Part shown: piece after piece, positions 21,492-28,959 of the stretch
How the letters are laid out: each line of letters starts with the position of its first letter
Position numbering within the stretch: the stretch's first letter is position 1
DNA from: a virus
DNA: 32,771 nt
Virus record (IMG/VR): IMGVR_UViG_3300043449_001435
Location: 1-32,771 of that record
Direction: 5' to 3' (one strand)
The notes under the pieces: model-generated
Told to the model about the DNA's origin: nothing
Database searches by the model: none
The model's input: the letters and a program-made list of their open reading frames with translations, nothing else
Translations under genes and position numbers: made by a program

Positions 21492-21849
21492 TCCTTTTGT
21501 TAAAGAACTAACAATTGAAGATTTTGATGAAATAACCAAATCCGATAAGCCATATGTAATTAAGTTTTACAGCCCTACTTGTCATTTATGCAAGGGTCTT
21601 AAGCCAATTTTTAACGAAATTGCTGAAACCTATAAAGATAAGTTTTATTTTGGTACTATAAACTCTAGAACACAAAGAAAACTATTTCAACTGTTTAAAA
21701 TTGATGGTGTACCAGAAATTTTTATTGTTTATAATAACAAGCTTAAAAACATAAAGTACCCAAGCTCAGTTATAGCCGATCCTGTTTCTGGGTATCCAAA
21801 AAGTTACATAATACAAAATTTGGAGAAATACCTAAATGAATCAAGATAG
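21469..21849 (+). CDS. Thioredoxin-like protein
   Basis: 126 residues with a thioredoxin fold layout: 'KPYVIKFYSPTCHLCKGLKP' with the active-site CHLC, then 'KFYFGTINSRTQRKLFQLFKIDGVPEIFIVY', the last holding the conserved cis-proline region (GVP). The CHLC active site differs from the usual CGPC, so it may work more as a glutaredoxin or disulfide exchanger. A likely role is reducing the C-terminal cysteines of the phage NrdJ; that is an inference. It overlaps DUF3310 by 23 bases at its start and the next gene by 14. Confidence 0.85.
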   Translation: MKIIIKSNPFVKELTIEDFDEITKSDKPYVIKFYSPTCHLCKGLKPIFNEIAETYKDKFYFGTINSRTQRKLFQLFKIDGVPEIFIVYNNKLKNIKYPSSVIADPVSGYPKSYIIQNLEKYLNESR

Positions 21850-22024
21850 ACTTACAGAAATCAATAATATTATCGAATTTCTTCATATGGCTTGGAAGAA
21901 AAATCCAGATCTTCGTTTAATGCAAATTCTTGGAAATGGATTCCCTGCTGGCGACAACTACTATGTTGACGATCAAGCAGTATTAGATTACCTTATAAGG
22001 CTTGTAAATGAAGTGGAGGATTGA
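21836..22024 (+). CDS. Small hypothetical protein
   Basis: 62 residues, all helical in outlook: 'DRLTEINNIIEFLHMAWKKN', 'PDLRLMQILGNGFPAGDNYYVDDQAVLDYLIRL'. The 'PDLRLMQILGN...YY.DD..L...L' pattern is one I recall from small phage and plasmid proteins of unknown role. TGATG overlap with the following GMP-reductase-like gene. Nothing suggests an enzymatic activity. Confidence 0.6.
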   Translation: MNQDRLTEINNIIEFLHMAWKKNPDLRLMQILGNGFPAGDNYYVDDQAVLDYLIRLVNEVED

Positions 22025-23061
22025 TGTTCCGTGAAGCTCTAACTTATGATGATGTACTTTTAGTGCCACAATATAGTGATATTGAAAGTAGAAAAGAAAT
22101 CAATATTGGTAATTGGTTAGATGAAAGTAGAGGTTTATGGTTTGATCTTCCAGTTATTGCTTCACCTATGGATACTGTATGTGGGGCAGATATGGCTATT
22201 GAAATTGGAAGAATGGGTGGTCTTGGAATCATTCACAGATACAATACGATTGATAAACAATGCCAAATTGCAGATCAAATTGTAGAACAATTAGGTTCTA
22301 GTAAATTTGGTTGTGCTATTGGTATTACAGGCGATTATCTTGAAAGAGCCACAGCCCTAGTAGAGTCAAATGTTAAAATTTTATGTTTAGATGTTGCTCA
22401 TGGCGATCATATTTTAGTTAAAAAAGCCCTAATTACTCTAAGGGAGAAATTAGGTAATGAACCTCATCTCATGGCAGGAAATATTGCTACTCTTGAAGGA
22501 GCTAATAATCTTGCTGATTGGGGTGCTAATTCAATTCGTGTTGGTATTGGTGGTGGTAGTATTTGCTCTACTCGCATTCAAACTGGTCACGGAGTTCCTT
22601 CTTTGGATTCTGTTATGAATTGTTCTAAGGTAAATCATGATGTGGCGATTATTGCGGACGGTGGTATTAGGAACTCTGGTGATATTGTTAAAGCTCTTGC
22701 TGCTGGGGCTGATTTTGCTATGCTGGGTTCAGTTCTCGCTGGAAGCAGTGCAACTCCAGGTGAAACGTATGTTAATCCAAGGACAGGAGAAGCTACAAAA
22801 ACTTACCGTGGTATGGCATCAAAAGAAGCTCAAATGGATTGGAGAGGCAAAACTTCTTCTCTTGAAGGAGTCTCAACAACTGTGCCATACAAAGGAAATA
22901 CAAAAGACATTATCGAACAGCTTGATAATGGCATTCGTTCTGGCTTTTCTTACTCTGGAGCAAGAGGTATTACGCAATTATGGGGTAAAGCCCAATTCAT
23001 TAGACAAACTTCAGCAGCAGCAAGAGAATCCGATACACATATTCTACACAGAAGCAAATGA
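22024..23061 (+). CDS. guaC: GMP reductase-like (IMPDH/GMPR family)
   Basis: 345 residues from ATG 22024, the size of GuaC (347) and lacking CBS domains of IMPDH. The catalytic Cys C181 is in GGGSICSTR; '[26 protein letters not shown]' and '[10 protein letters not shown]' are family signatures. The flap reads '[12 protein letters not shown]', and the Arg-Tyr pair that marks IMPDH flaps ('RYF') is absent, so GMP reductase (GMP to IMP, NADPH) is favoured. IMP dehydrogenase is the alternative. Together with PurA this gives a GMP to IMP to adenylosuccinate route. The opening '[24 protein letters not shown]' matches both. Overlaps the preceding and following genes by 1 and 4 bases. Confidence 0.82.
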   Translation: MFREALTYDDVLLVPQYSDIESRKEINIGNWLDESRGLWFDLPVIASPMDTVCGADMAIEIGRMGGLGIIHRYNTIDKQCQIADQIVEQLGSSKFGCAIGITGDYLERATALVESNVKILCLDVAHGDHILVKKALITLREKLGNEPHLMAGNIATLEGANNLADWGANSIRVGIGGGSICSTRIQTGHGVPSLDSVMNCSKVNHDVAIIADGGIRNSGDIVKALAAGADFAMLGSVLAGSSATPGETYVNPRTGEATKTYRGMASKEAQMDWRGKTSSLEGVSTTVPYKGNTKDIIEQLDNGIRSGFSYSGARGITQLWGKAQFIRQTSAAARESDTHILHRSK

Positions 23062-23372
23062 ACGATAATAATGTAAATAAATTATATTTTCGCTTACCAT
23101 CTGAGAAAACTGCAAGATTTATTGCTAAGTTAAAATATGATCAAGTAACTGGTCCAAAATTTCTTCAAACAGTAGTTGATGCATATTTAGATGATCATGA
23201 TGAGTTTATGAAATGGTGGTTTAGTTATAAAAGTACATTAAAATATCCAAAAATTAGATTAAAATCAAGAATTAAACTAATTAATGAAGGCAAAGAACTT
23301 GAAAAAGACTTTGCTCTTAATGAGGAAGAAATAGAAAATATTTTTGATATTTTAGAAAATATTGAAGATTAA
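23058..23372 (+). CDS. Hypothetical protein, possible ribbon-helix-helix
   Basis: 104 residues. A short strand 'KLYFRLP' followed by two helices ('KTARFIAKLKYDQ' and 'TGPKFLQTVVDAYLDDHDEF') has the outline of ribbon-helix-helix DNA-binding proteins, which pair through the strand. A 'KWWFSYKSTLKYPKIRLKSRIK' segment and an acidic C-terminal helix follow. It starts in an ATGA overlap with the GMP-reductase-like gene and ends the operon before the first ACTATTTA motif. A regulator of the later genes is possible; this is only an inference from fold outline and position. Confidence 0.55.
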   Translation: MNDNNVNKLYFRLPSEKTARFIAKLKYDQVTGPKFLQTVVDAYLDDHDEFMKWWFSYKSTLKYPKIRLKSRIKLINEGKELEKDFALNEEEIENIFDILENIED

Positions 23373-23402
23373 TTAAAAAAAAAGTATTTTTGTAATTTAG
23401 AC

Positions 23403-23410
23403 ACTATTTA
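23403..23410 (+). promoter_or_regulatory. ACTATTTA motif, candidate late promoter
   Basis: ACTATTTA 21 bases before the ATG at 23431, with AGGAG between. No -35 consensus is visible at the usual distance. One of four copies placed just upstream of genes. Confidence 0.4.
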
Positions 23411-23430
23411 TTCGTGTAGGAGCAATACAA

Positions 23431-24039
23431 ATGAGCAAAAAACCTTTATTATCAGAAAGTCAAGTAGCAAAGTGGATGAAACTTGCTAATATTGACCAAA
23501 ATGCAGCACAAAATTTTCTTTCAGAAAACAAAAAAAGCAACAAAAAGTTAGTTAAAGAAAATGCTATGTCATACGCCCGTGAAGATGAAGAAGCCCCAAT
23601 GGGTGAAGAAGATATGGATATGGGTATGGGAGAAATGGGTGACGGTTCAATGGGCGAAGAGCCATCCGTCATGGAACCAGAAGAAGATATGGGCGAAATG
23701 GGAGCCGATCAAGGCGAACTAGAATTTGATACAGTCGAAGATTTACAACAAGTATTAGTAAATGGTCTTGAAAGTGAAAGTGGTAGACAAGCATTAAAAA
23801 ATGCAATAATAGATGCTCTTAGCGAACTTGGCCTTGCCGATGAAATGGGTGGTGGCGAAGAAGAAGCAGAAGAAGAGCTTGATCTCGGCATGGAGGGAGG
23901 CGATGAAGGGGGTGATGACTCTGCCGAACCCGCTGAAGATGACGAGGACGAAGTACCACTTGCAGAAGGTGTTGAAGTCCTTACCGATAATGAAATAATC
24001 AATGAAGTCCTCAAACGTGTTATTCGTAGATTAGTTTGA
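23431..24039 (+). CDS. Acidic Met/Gly-rich tagged protein
   Basis: 202 residues with an N-terminal motif 'LLSESQVAKWMKLANIDQ', an opening I recall from many aquatic phage proteins, then a low-complexity stretch of Met, Gly, Glu and Asp (EEDMDMGMGEMG) and a Glu/Asp-rich middle, and a C-terminal helix 'INEVLKRVIRRLV'. Overall very acidic. The tag, acidity and end helix resemble prohead core/scaffold-type or packaged proteins, but no specific family is recognised. It stands upstream of a membrane protein, a ClpP-like protease and GroEL. The antisense strand also shows long Ser-rich frames; these are complement shadows of the acidic codons. Confidence 0.7.
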   Translation: MSKKPLLSESQVAKWMKLANIDQNAAQNFLSENKKSNKKLVKENAMSYAREDEEAPMGEEDMDMGMGEMGDGSMGEEPSVMEPEEDMGEMGADQGELEFDTVEDLQQVLVNGLESESGRQALKNAIIDALSELGLADEMGGGEEEAEEELDLGMEGGDEGGDDSAEPAEDDEDEVPLAEGVEVLTDNEIINEVLKRVIRRLV

Positions 24040-24061
24040 TAGATTAAAAAAATAATAAAGG

Positions 24062-24090
24062 TTGCTCTTTTAGCTACGCAGGGTTATAAT
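24062..24090 (+). promoter_or_regulatory. Sigma-70-like promoter, -10 in hairpin loop
   Basis: TTGCTC (24062-24067), 17-base spacer, perfect TATAAT (24085-24090). The -10 fills the hairpin loop. Predicted start near 24097 lies in the 3' arm, so RNA for the next operon lacks the terminator. Confidence 0.65.
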
Positions 24091-24104
24091 GACTCTGCGT
24101 AGTT
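24072..24104 (+). terminator. Rho-independent terminator after 23431 gene
   Basis: Stem CTACGCAG (24074-24081) with CTGCGTAG (24095-24102), extended on both sides to about 13 pairs, loop TATAATG (24085-24091), T-run 24103-24108. The loop is the -10 hexamer of a promoter. Confidence 0.85.
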
Positions 24105-24120
24105 TTTTATTTGGAGAAAT

Positions 24121-24504
24121 ATGACTTATTTATCTTGGGCTTTATTTTTCTTAGCTGGTATTATATTTTCTAAAATAGCATCTGGATTTTTTGATCTTGG
24201 GATTATTCTTATGTTTGCAAGAAGAATTTCAGATAGAATACTTGTTTCCTTGCTTATGCTGACACAGGAGTTAGTATACTTGAGAGAACTAAGGATACAG
24301 GTTCTTAAAGAAAAAGGTTGTACCGAAGAACAAATTGAATTTCAACTATCTTTGTTTGACAAATGGTTTACAAACTGGAAAGAAGCGGTTATAATTAATT
24401 TCATCGCTGCCTATCCAGAGCCTTATAAGAAAGACTTAGAATTCCACGATTGGGTTTCTATGACAAAGTATGTTGAAAAGATTGTAAAAGAAAAAAGAAT
24501 TTAA
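24121..24504 (+). CDS. Membrane-anchored hypothetical protein
   Basis: 127 residues. The N-terminus 'YLSWALFFLAGIIFSKIAS' is a hydrophobic segment and 'LGIILMFA' with 'ILVSLLML' continues it, so one or two membrane spans near the N-terminus. The rest is a soluble domain with helical 'ELVYLRELRIQVLKEKGCTE' and a basic C-terminus. GGAG is 7 bases before the ATG. It is the first gene of an operon with its own promoter in the terminator loop, and lies directly before the ClpP-like protease. No family recognised. Confidence 0.65.
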   Translation: MTYLSWALFFLAGIIFSKIASGFFDLGIILMFARRISDRILVSLLMLTQELVYLRELRIQVLKEKGCTEEQIEFQLSLFDKWFTNWKEAVIINFIAAYPEPYKKDLEFHDWVSMTKYVEKIVKEKRI

Positions 24505-24518
24505 CAAAAGAGGTATAA

Positions 24519-25217
24519 ATGTTATTCAACAAATCTCGTAAGAAAGTAAATGACGAACACGAACACGAAGATGAAGCAGAAGAGGCAGCAGAGGCTGGTT
24601 CTAAGCCACCTATTCCAATGACGCTATTTATGCCTCCTGCTGGTGCTGGTAAAGGAGACTCACGTTCAATTGGTCTATTTGGAGAAGTAGACGAAGTAAA
24701 GATTGCTCAAATTGTTGCAGTAATGCTTGATTTGGCAGAAAATTGTGAAGTTGACTACCCATCCAACCCAGATGATCCAGAATCTGAAATTGAGACAGAG
24801 AACGAACCTATTGAATTTATTATAAATACCCCAGGTGGTTCTGCTGATGATATGTTTGCGCTTTATGACATTATGCGAGTTATTAAAAATAAGTGCGACA
24901 TTGTAACTTTCGGTGTAGGGAAAGTAATGTCTGCTGGTGTTCTTCTTCTTGCAGCAGGAACTAAAGGACAACGTAGAATCGGAAAGAATTGTCGAGTAAT
25001 GATTCATTCAGTAATTGGTGGTAATGCTGGCCCTCTCCATAACCTTGAAAACGAAATGGACGAGATTAGATATGTTCAAAACGCTTATCTAAAGGCACTT
25101 GCAGCAGAAACCAATATGTCATTCCGTCAACTCAAGAAAATGATTGATAAGAAGGTCAATGTTTACCTTTCAGCAGAAGAAGCAGTAAAGCTTGGAATTG
25201 CTGATATTATTGTTTGA
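24519..25217 (+). CDS. ClpP-like serine protease (S14 family)
   Basis: 232 residues. The ClpP fold is visible from about residue 100: 'IEFIINTPGGSADDMFALYD', catalytic Ser in 'GKVMSAGVLLLAAG', catalytic His in 'CRVMIHSVIGG', and an Asp in 'MIDKKVNVYLSAEEAVKLGIAD'. About 90 residues at the N-terminus are acidic and Pro-rich, not present in bacterial ClpP. ClpP-type proteases form barrels; in phages they are used for head maturation or for degrading host proteins with a ClpA/X partner, none of which is seen here. The N-terminal extension would replace the normal axial pore loops. Context next to an acidic tagged protein and upstream of GroEL favours a head-related role, an inference. Confidence 0.88.
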   Translation: MLFNKSRKKVNDEHEHEDEAEEAAEAGSKPPIPMTLFMPPAGAGKGDSRSIGLFGEVDEVKIAQIVAVMLDLAENCEVDYPSNPDDPESEIETENEPIEFIINTPGGSADDMFALYDIMRVIKNKCDIVTFGVGKVMSAGVLLLAAGTKGQRRIGKNCRVMIHSVIGGNAGPLHNLENEMDEIRYVQNAYLKALAAETNMSFRQLKKMIDKKVNVYLSAEEAVKLGIADIIV

Positions 25218-25221
25218 TATG

Positions 25222-25229
25222 ACTATTTA
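25222..25229 (+). promoter_or_regulatory. ACTATTTA motif, candidate late promoter
   Basis: ACTATTTA ends 5 bases before the ATG at 25235. If it works like a T4 late promoter (-13 to -6), the RNA would start at the ATG, giving a leaderless message. No Shine-Dalgarno is seen before this ATG. Confidence 0.4.
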
Positions 25230-25234
25230 ATAAC

Positions 25235-26716
25235 ATGAACAACAATGAATTAGACAACTTAGTAGAAAGCTTTTTAACTCCAAAGAAATCAAAAATCATG
25301 GAGCTTAAAGAGCTTTTTGCTCTATTTGATGAATTAAAGCTTACAGAAGCCGCTCAATTACAAGCTGTTTATCCATCAGCGCAAAAGAAAGGATACGAAC
25401 AGGAACACGAAAGCATATCATTTTTTTATAAAATTTATAACGAAACACTTGCTACTCAAATACCAGAAGGTGAAGATCCAATAGATAAAATTGAAAATTT
25501 TATCAAATTTGTAGATATATTAAAAAAAGATCAAAACAAAGAAAATGTAAATTTATCTAACTCATTAGCTGCTATTATCTTTACCAGTTCTCTACACAAA
25601 TTGATTGAGGACTTTATACCAGATCAACCACAATCTGCTGGATTTTTCTTTGAAAAATTTATAAATTTATTATTTAAAGCTGGAACAGTTTCTACTGAAA
25701 ATGAAGTTAATAAATTTCCTATTCAAGACCTTGAAGTGAAGATGAATGATAAAATTTATTATTTATCATTAAAACTTATAAAAGACAAATCAATAACAGG
25801 TTCAATTGGAAATATGTTAAAATTCTTTGATAATAAGCACGATAGAACCTATAAAGCTGGTAATTATCATTTTTCTTTGATAAATTTTGATGAAACAGGA
25901 AATCCAATTGCTCTAACTTCTTCTGGTACTGATACTAAAAACATTATTTATGTTGTAGCCAATAAAACTAGCAAAAAAAATCAAAAAACTGGACAAGATG
26001 ATAATGTTATATCTTTTAATATGTTTGAATTTAATTTTAAAGAATTTTTACAAATGTTAGGTAAAGAAAAATGCTTAGCATTTAACAACTACCTTAAAGA
26101 TCCAGCTAATGCTTTAAAAGCTGAAATATCCAAATTAGAAGAAGAAGAAAAAACACTTGAAAGTCACATATCTAGAATACCCGATGAAATAGAATCAATT
26201 CAAGATAATATAAGAAGATTTATTGATAGTGAAGAGGAGCAAGATATTAGAGTAGTCGAAATGAATAATGAGGAAATTGAAAAATTAGATAAACAACAAC
26301 GCAACTATGAAGCAAAAAGAAGAGAAATACTTCAGCAAATTATATTACTTCAAAAAGATATAGGTAAAACTGGTTCTTCTTCAAGATATTTACAATTTGA
26401 CATTCCATCTTCAATGTTGGATGCTGGTTCAAGTAAGAAAAAAATGAATTTAGTTCTTTCTTTGAGATCGCATGAAAGAGATACTATTTTACAACAAAAC
26501 AAAAACTTATTTGATCAAGTTATAGAGCAAATATTAGAAGAAGCAAATACAATCAATTATAAAGTAAATAATTATTTATTATCTATTGATAATGCAGAAG
26601 TAAGCGATCAAGAAAGAAATCAATTAGCGCAAAAGGCTTATATGTCTGCCACAAGTCTACAAAGTAATCTAGCAACCAAAACTGGTTTAGTTCCAGTTGA
26701 CAGTAACGAAAAATAA
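25235..26716 (+). CDS. Large hypothetical protein, nuclease-like N-half and coiled coil
   Basis: 493 residues, not recognised. Residues about 140-190 read 'GFFFEKFINLLFKAGT', 'FPIQDLEVKM' and 'YYLSLKLIKDKSITGS', which follow the order E...D...xLK of PD-(D/E)xK nuclease-like folds, though the ExK is not intact. Residues about 290-380 are a long charged coiled coil (KLEEEEKTLES, EEEIEKLDKQQRNYEAKRREIL). The gene is very A-rich. It has no clear ribosome site; ACTATTTA ends 5 bases before the ATG. It could be a structural or internal protein, or a nuclease with a coiled-coil arm. The GroEL promoter -35 lies in its last codons. Confidence 0.6.
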   Translation: MNNNELDNLVESFLTPKKSKIMELKELFALFDELKLTEAAQLQAVYPSAQKKGYEQEHESISFFYKIYNETLATQIPEGEDPIDKIENFIKFVDILKKDQNKENVNLSNSLAAIIFTSSLHKLIEDFIPDQPQSAGFFFEKFINLLFKAGTVSTENEVNKFPIQDLEVKMNDKIYYLSLKLIKDKSITGSIGNMLKFFDNKHDRTYKAGNYHFSLINFDETGNPIALTSSGTDTKNIIYVVANKTSKKNQKTGQDDNVISFNMFEFNFKEFLQMLGKEKCLAFNNYLKDPANALKAEISKLEEEEKTLESHISRIPDEIESIQDNIRRFIDSEEEQDIRVVEMNNEEIEKLDKQQRNYEAKRREILQQIILLQKDIGKTGSSSRYLQFDIPSSMLDAGSSKKKMNLVLSLRSHERDTILQQNKNLFDQVIEQILEEANTINYKVNNYLLSIDNAEVSDQERNQLAQKAYMSATSLQSNLATKTGLVPVDSNEK

Positions 26717-26725
26717 GATTATAAT
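26697..26725 (+). promoter_or_regulatory. Consensus sigma-70 promoter for groEL
   Basis: TTGACA (26697-26702), 17-base spacer, TATAAT (26720-26725): a perfect consensus promoter. The -35 overlaps the last codons of the upstream gene. No terminator hairpin is seen with this one. Confidence 0.8.
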
Positions 26726-26748
26726 AATCCCCTATATACGGAGTTTTT

Positions 26749-28317
26749 ATGAGTAAACAGTATTGTGATGGACGCTCCTTGTCCGAAGCACTATTGAAAG
26801 GTGCTAATGTATTGGCAGATAATGTATCTTCCACATTAGGCCCAAGAGGAAGAAATGTAATTCTTCAAGAAAAAGGAAAAACACCAATCATTACAAAAGA
26901 TGGTGTAACTGTAGCCAATTTTGTTGAGTTGTCCGATCCATTTGAGAATTTGGGAGCACAAGTAATTAAGCAAGCATCACAACAAACTGCTGCTCTTGCT
27001 GGTGATGGAACTACTACATCAGTTGTTCTTTCCCGTGCCATTCTTCGTGAAGCACAACGCTATTTAACTTCTGGCGTTTCTCCAATTGAACTCAAGAGAG
27101 GAATCGATAAAGCTGTTGAAGCAATTGTCGAAAGACTGCAAGAGATTGCAAAACCAATTTCCTCAGAAGAAGATATTGAACACGTTGCTTCAATTTCAGC
27201 TAATAATGATAGGACAATTGGTAAATTAATTGCTACTGCTGTAGATAAGGTAGGTAAAGATGGTTCGATCACTATTGAAGAAGCACGCTCTGTCGATACT
27301 TCTCTTGATATTGTTGAGGGTTTCCGTTTTGATTCGGGGTACCTCGCGGGTGCGTTTATCAATGACGAAAGAAGAGGAGTTGTAAAATACGAAGACCCAT
27401 ACATTCTTGTAACAGATCGTAAATTTGACTCTGTTCAAGATATGCTTCCTGTTCTTGAATTAATCGCAAGAGAAGGTAAGCCATTTGTAATTGTTGCAGA
27501 TGAAATTGAAGGTCAAGCCCTTGCTGCTCTTATTATGAATGCAATGAGAGGCACAATGAAGGTTGCTGCTATAAAGGCTCCACGTTATGGTGAAGAACGC
27601 CGCAACATCATGAAAGACCTTGCAATCTCTGTTGGTGCTACATTTATTGCCACAGAGAACGGCACTAAAATGTCTGACGTAAAACTCAAAGATTTTGGTC
27701 GTGCAAAGAAAATTGAAATCGCTAAAGGCTTGACTACTATTGTGGGTGGTTATGGTTCTATGGACGATGTTGATAGACAAATCGACATTATCAAAGCAGA
27801 ATTACAACAAACCGAATCAATTTACGAATGCGAGAGACTTCAAGAAAGAATCACTCGTCTTGCTTCTGGCATTGCAATTATTCGCGTAGGTGCAGCAACA
27901 GAAGTAGAAATGATCGAGAAGAAACACCGTATTGAAGATGCCCTAGAAGCCGTCCGTAGTGCCCAACAAGAAGGCATAGTCCCAGGTGGTGGCGTAGCCC
28001 TCATCAGAGCCACAGAACGTCTTGAGGTGGTTACAGAGAACGAGGAACAAGCACTAGGAGTCAAGATAGTGTTGAAGGCAGTAGAAGAGCCTATTAGACA
28101 GATGGCAATGAATGCTGGTGAATCTCCAGACCTTATTGTAAGCATCGTAAAATCAGAAGTGTTTGATGCTGGATATGATTTCTTGAAACGCGATGTAATT
28201 ATGATGGTTAAAAGCGGAATTATCGATCCTGCAAAGGTCACAAGATGTGCCATTCAAAACGCAGCATCAGCCGCAGGAACTTTAATTACAACTAATTATT
28301 CCATTGTCCAAAGTTAG
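26749..28317 (+). CDS. groEL: 60-kDa chaperonin GroEL
   Basis: 522 residues, slightly short of E. coli GroEL (548) because the GGM-repeat tail is missing; it ends 'ITTNYSIVQS'. ATP-site motif GDGTTT is at 85-90, and 'IEDALEAVR' keeps the Asp equivalent to E. coli D398. 'LGPRGRNVILQEKG', 'DPTKVTR'-like 'DPAKVTRCAIQNAAS' and 'GGGVALIRA' are family hallmarks. The chaperonin folds proteins in its cavity, here most likely the phage's capsid or other late proteins. It has its own consensus promoter and CGGAG ribosome site. The candidate co-chaperonin is at 9355, far upstream. Missing GGM tails could change folding-cavity behaviour, which is unknown. Confidence 0.96.
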   Translation: MSKQYCDGRSLSEALLKGANVLADNVSSTLGPRGRNVILQEKGKTPIITKDGVTVANFVELSDPFENLGAQVIKQASQQTAALAGDGTTTSVVLSRAILREAQRYLTSGVSPIELKRGIDKAVEAIVERLQEIAKPISSEEDIEHVASISANNDRTIGKLIATAVDKVGKDGSITIEEARSVDTSLDIVEGFRFDSGYLAGAFINDERRGVVKYEDPYILVTDRKFDSVQDMLPVLELIAREGKPFVIVADEIEGQALAALIMNAMRGTMKVAAIKAPRYGEERRNIMKDLAISVGATFIATENGTKMSDVKLKDFGRAKKIEIAKGLTTIVGGYGSMDDVDRQIDIIKAELQQTESIYECERLQERITRLASGIAIIRVGAATEVEMIEKKHRIEDALEAVRSAQQEGIVPGGGVALIRATERLEVVTENEEQALGVKIVLKAVEEPIRQMAMNAGESPDLIVSIVKSEVFDAGYDFLKRDVIMMVKSGIIDPAKVTRCAIQNAASAAGTLITTNYSIVQS

Positions 28318-28363
28318 TACTAATTAAGGTATATAACTACGCTTGTAATGGAGGGTTTTGTCT

Positions 28364-28654
28364 ATGGCTACTGGTTCTGAACTTAATGAGTTAAAGGAAG
28401 CAATAACTTCACTTGACAAGAAAGTAGATAGAATGTTAAGCTCTATTGAGAATCTTAAAGAGAAACAGGACGACGTAGCCAAAGACATTACCAAGATAAA
28501 AGAAGCGGTATACCACCCAGATGATGGTATTTACGCAAGACTTAAAGTTATTGAAACTTGGAAAGAAAACCAAACAAAAGCAACTTGGATTGCAATAACT
28601 GCAATTATGGGTCTTGCTATGAAGCAGCTTTGGGATTTATTAATACAACACTAA
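28364..28654 (+). CDS. Coiled-coil protein with C-terminal membrane segment
   Basis: 96 residues from ATG 28364, 8 bases after GGAGGG (a TTG at 28358 is too close to that site). An N-terminal coiled coil 'LNELKEAITSLDKKVDRMLSS...KEKQDDVAKDITKIK' is followed by 'YHPDDGIYARLKVIETWKEN' and a membrane helix 'ATWIAITAIMGLAMKQL'. This coil-plus-tail-anchor plan is like phage lysis-associated XhlA/hemolysin-type proteins; it is common and uncharacterised. It follows groEL with no terminator, so it may share its transcript. Confidence 0.65.
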   Translation: MATGSELNELKEAITSLDKKVDRMLSSIENLKEKQDDVAKDITKIKEAVYHPDDGIYARLKVIETWKENQTKATWIAITAIMGLAMKQLWDLLIQH

Positions 28655-28668
28655 TTTAGAGGTGTTAA

Positions 28669-28959
28669 TTGAAAGTCAAAATTTCCTACACAGTAGAACT
28701 TGATGATGTACCAAGACAAGTCTACAAATTTTTGATTGATGAAAAGATAAATACAGCAAGTAGAGATTACGATAATATTCTAAAAGTTATTGATGATGGT
28801 AATATTGAACAAGCCATTCATGAAATTGATATATTTAGGCGTAATCTAGCGTCAATTGACCAAAAACTAGATGATGCACAATCTATCCTTGACGGTTACA
28901 TGAGAGCACGTTACGGTTCTAATACGAATGAAGAGAACCAAGATGTACAGAAAGAGTAA
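28669..28959 (+). CDS. Small hypothetical protein, TTG start
   Basis: 96 residues from TTG 28669 after an AGAGG. 'VKISYTVELDDVPRQVYKFL' opens it: a beta strand pair followed by helices and a coiled coil 'FRRNLASIDQKLDDAQSILDGY'. I recall the 'MKVKISYTVELDDVP' opening in phage proteins of unknown role. It overlaps the next frame. No enzymatic motif is visible. Confidence 0.6.
   Translation: MKVKISYTVELDDVPRQVYKFLIDEKINTASRDYDNILKVIDDGNIEQAIHEIDIFRRNLASIDQKLDDAQSILDGYMRARYGSNTNEENQDVQKE

Noticed and set aside
19917-23061. A full 2-aminoadenine (Z-genome) pathway
   Set aside because: The PurA-like protein keeps the aspartate typical of PurA, no MazZ- or DatZ-like gene is visible, and the neighbouring enzyme is an ordinary-looking adenine methylase. 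The window alone cannot exclude it.
22024-23061. IMP dehydrogenase as the main call
   Set aside because: No CBS domains, GuaC-like length, and no Arg-Tyr pair in the flap. GMP reductase is the better fit, though not proved.
23709-24014. Ser-rich reverse-strand frame of about 100 residues
   Set aside because: It is the complement of Glu/Asp codons of the acidic protein (GAA/GAT read as TTC/ATC and TCA-type codons); no ribosome site and no other minus-strand gene in the window.
27840-28253. Reverse-strand frame of 137 residues inside groEL
   Set aside because: Fully overlapped by a conserved chaperonin, no ribosome site, and no family pattern; it is a shadow.
28304-28337. Promoter before the 28364 gene (TTGTCC with TATATAAC)
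   Set aside because: Spacing is 20-22 bases, outside the usual range, and every other promoter in the window has 17 or 18.
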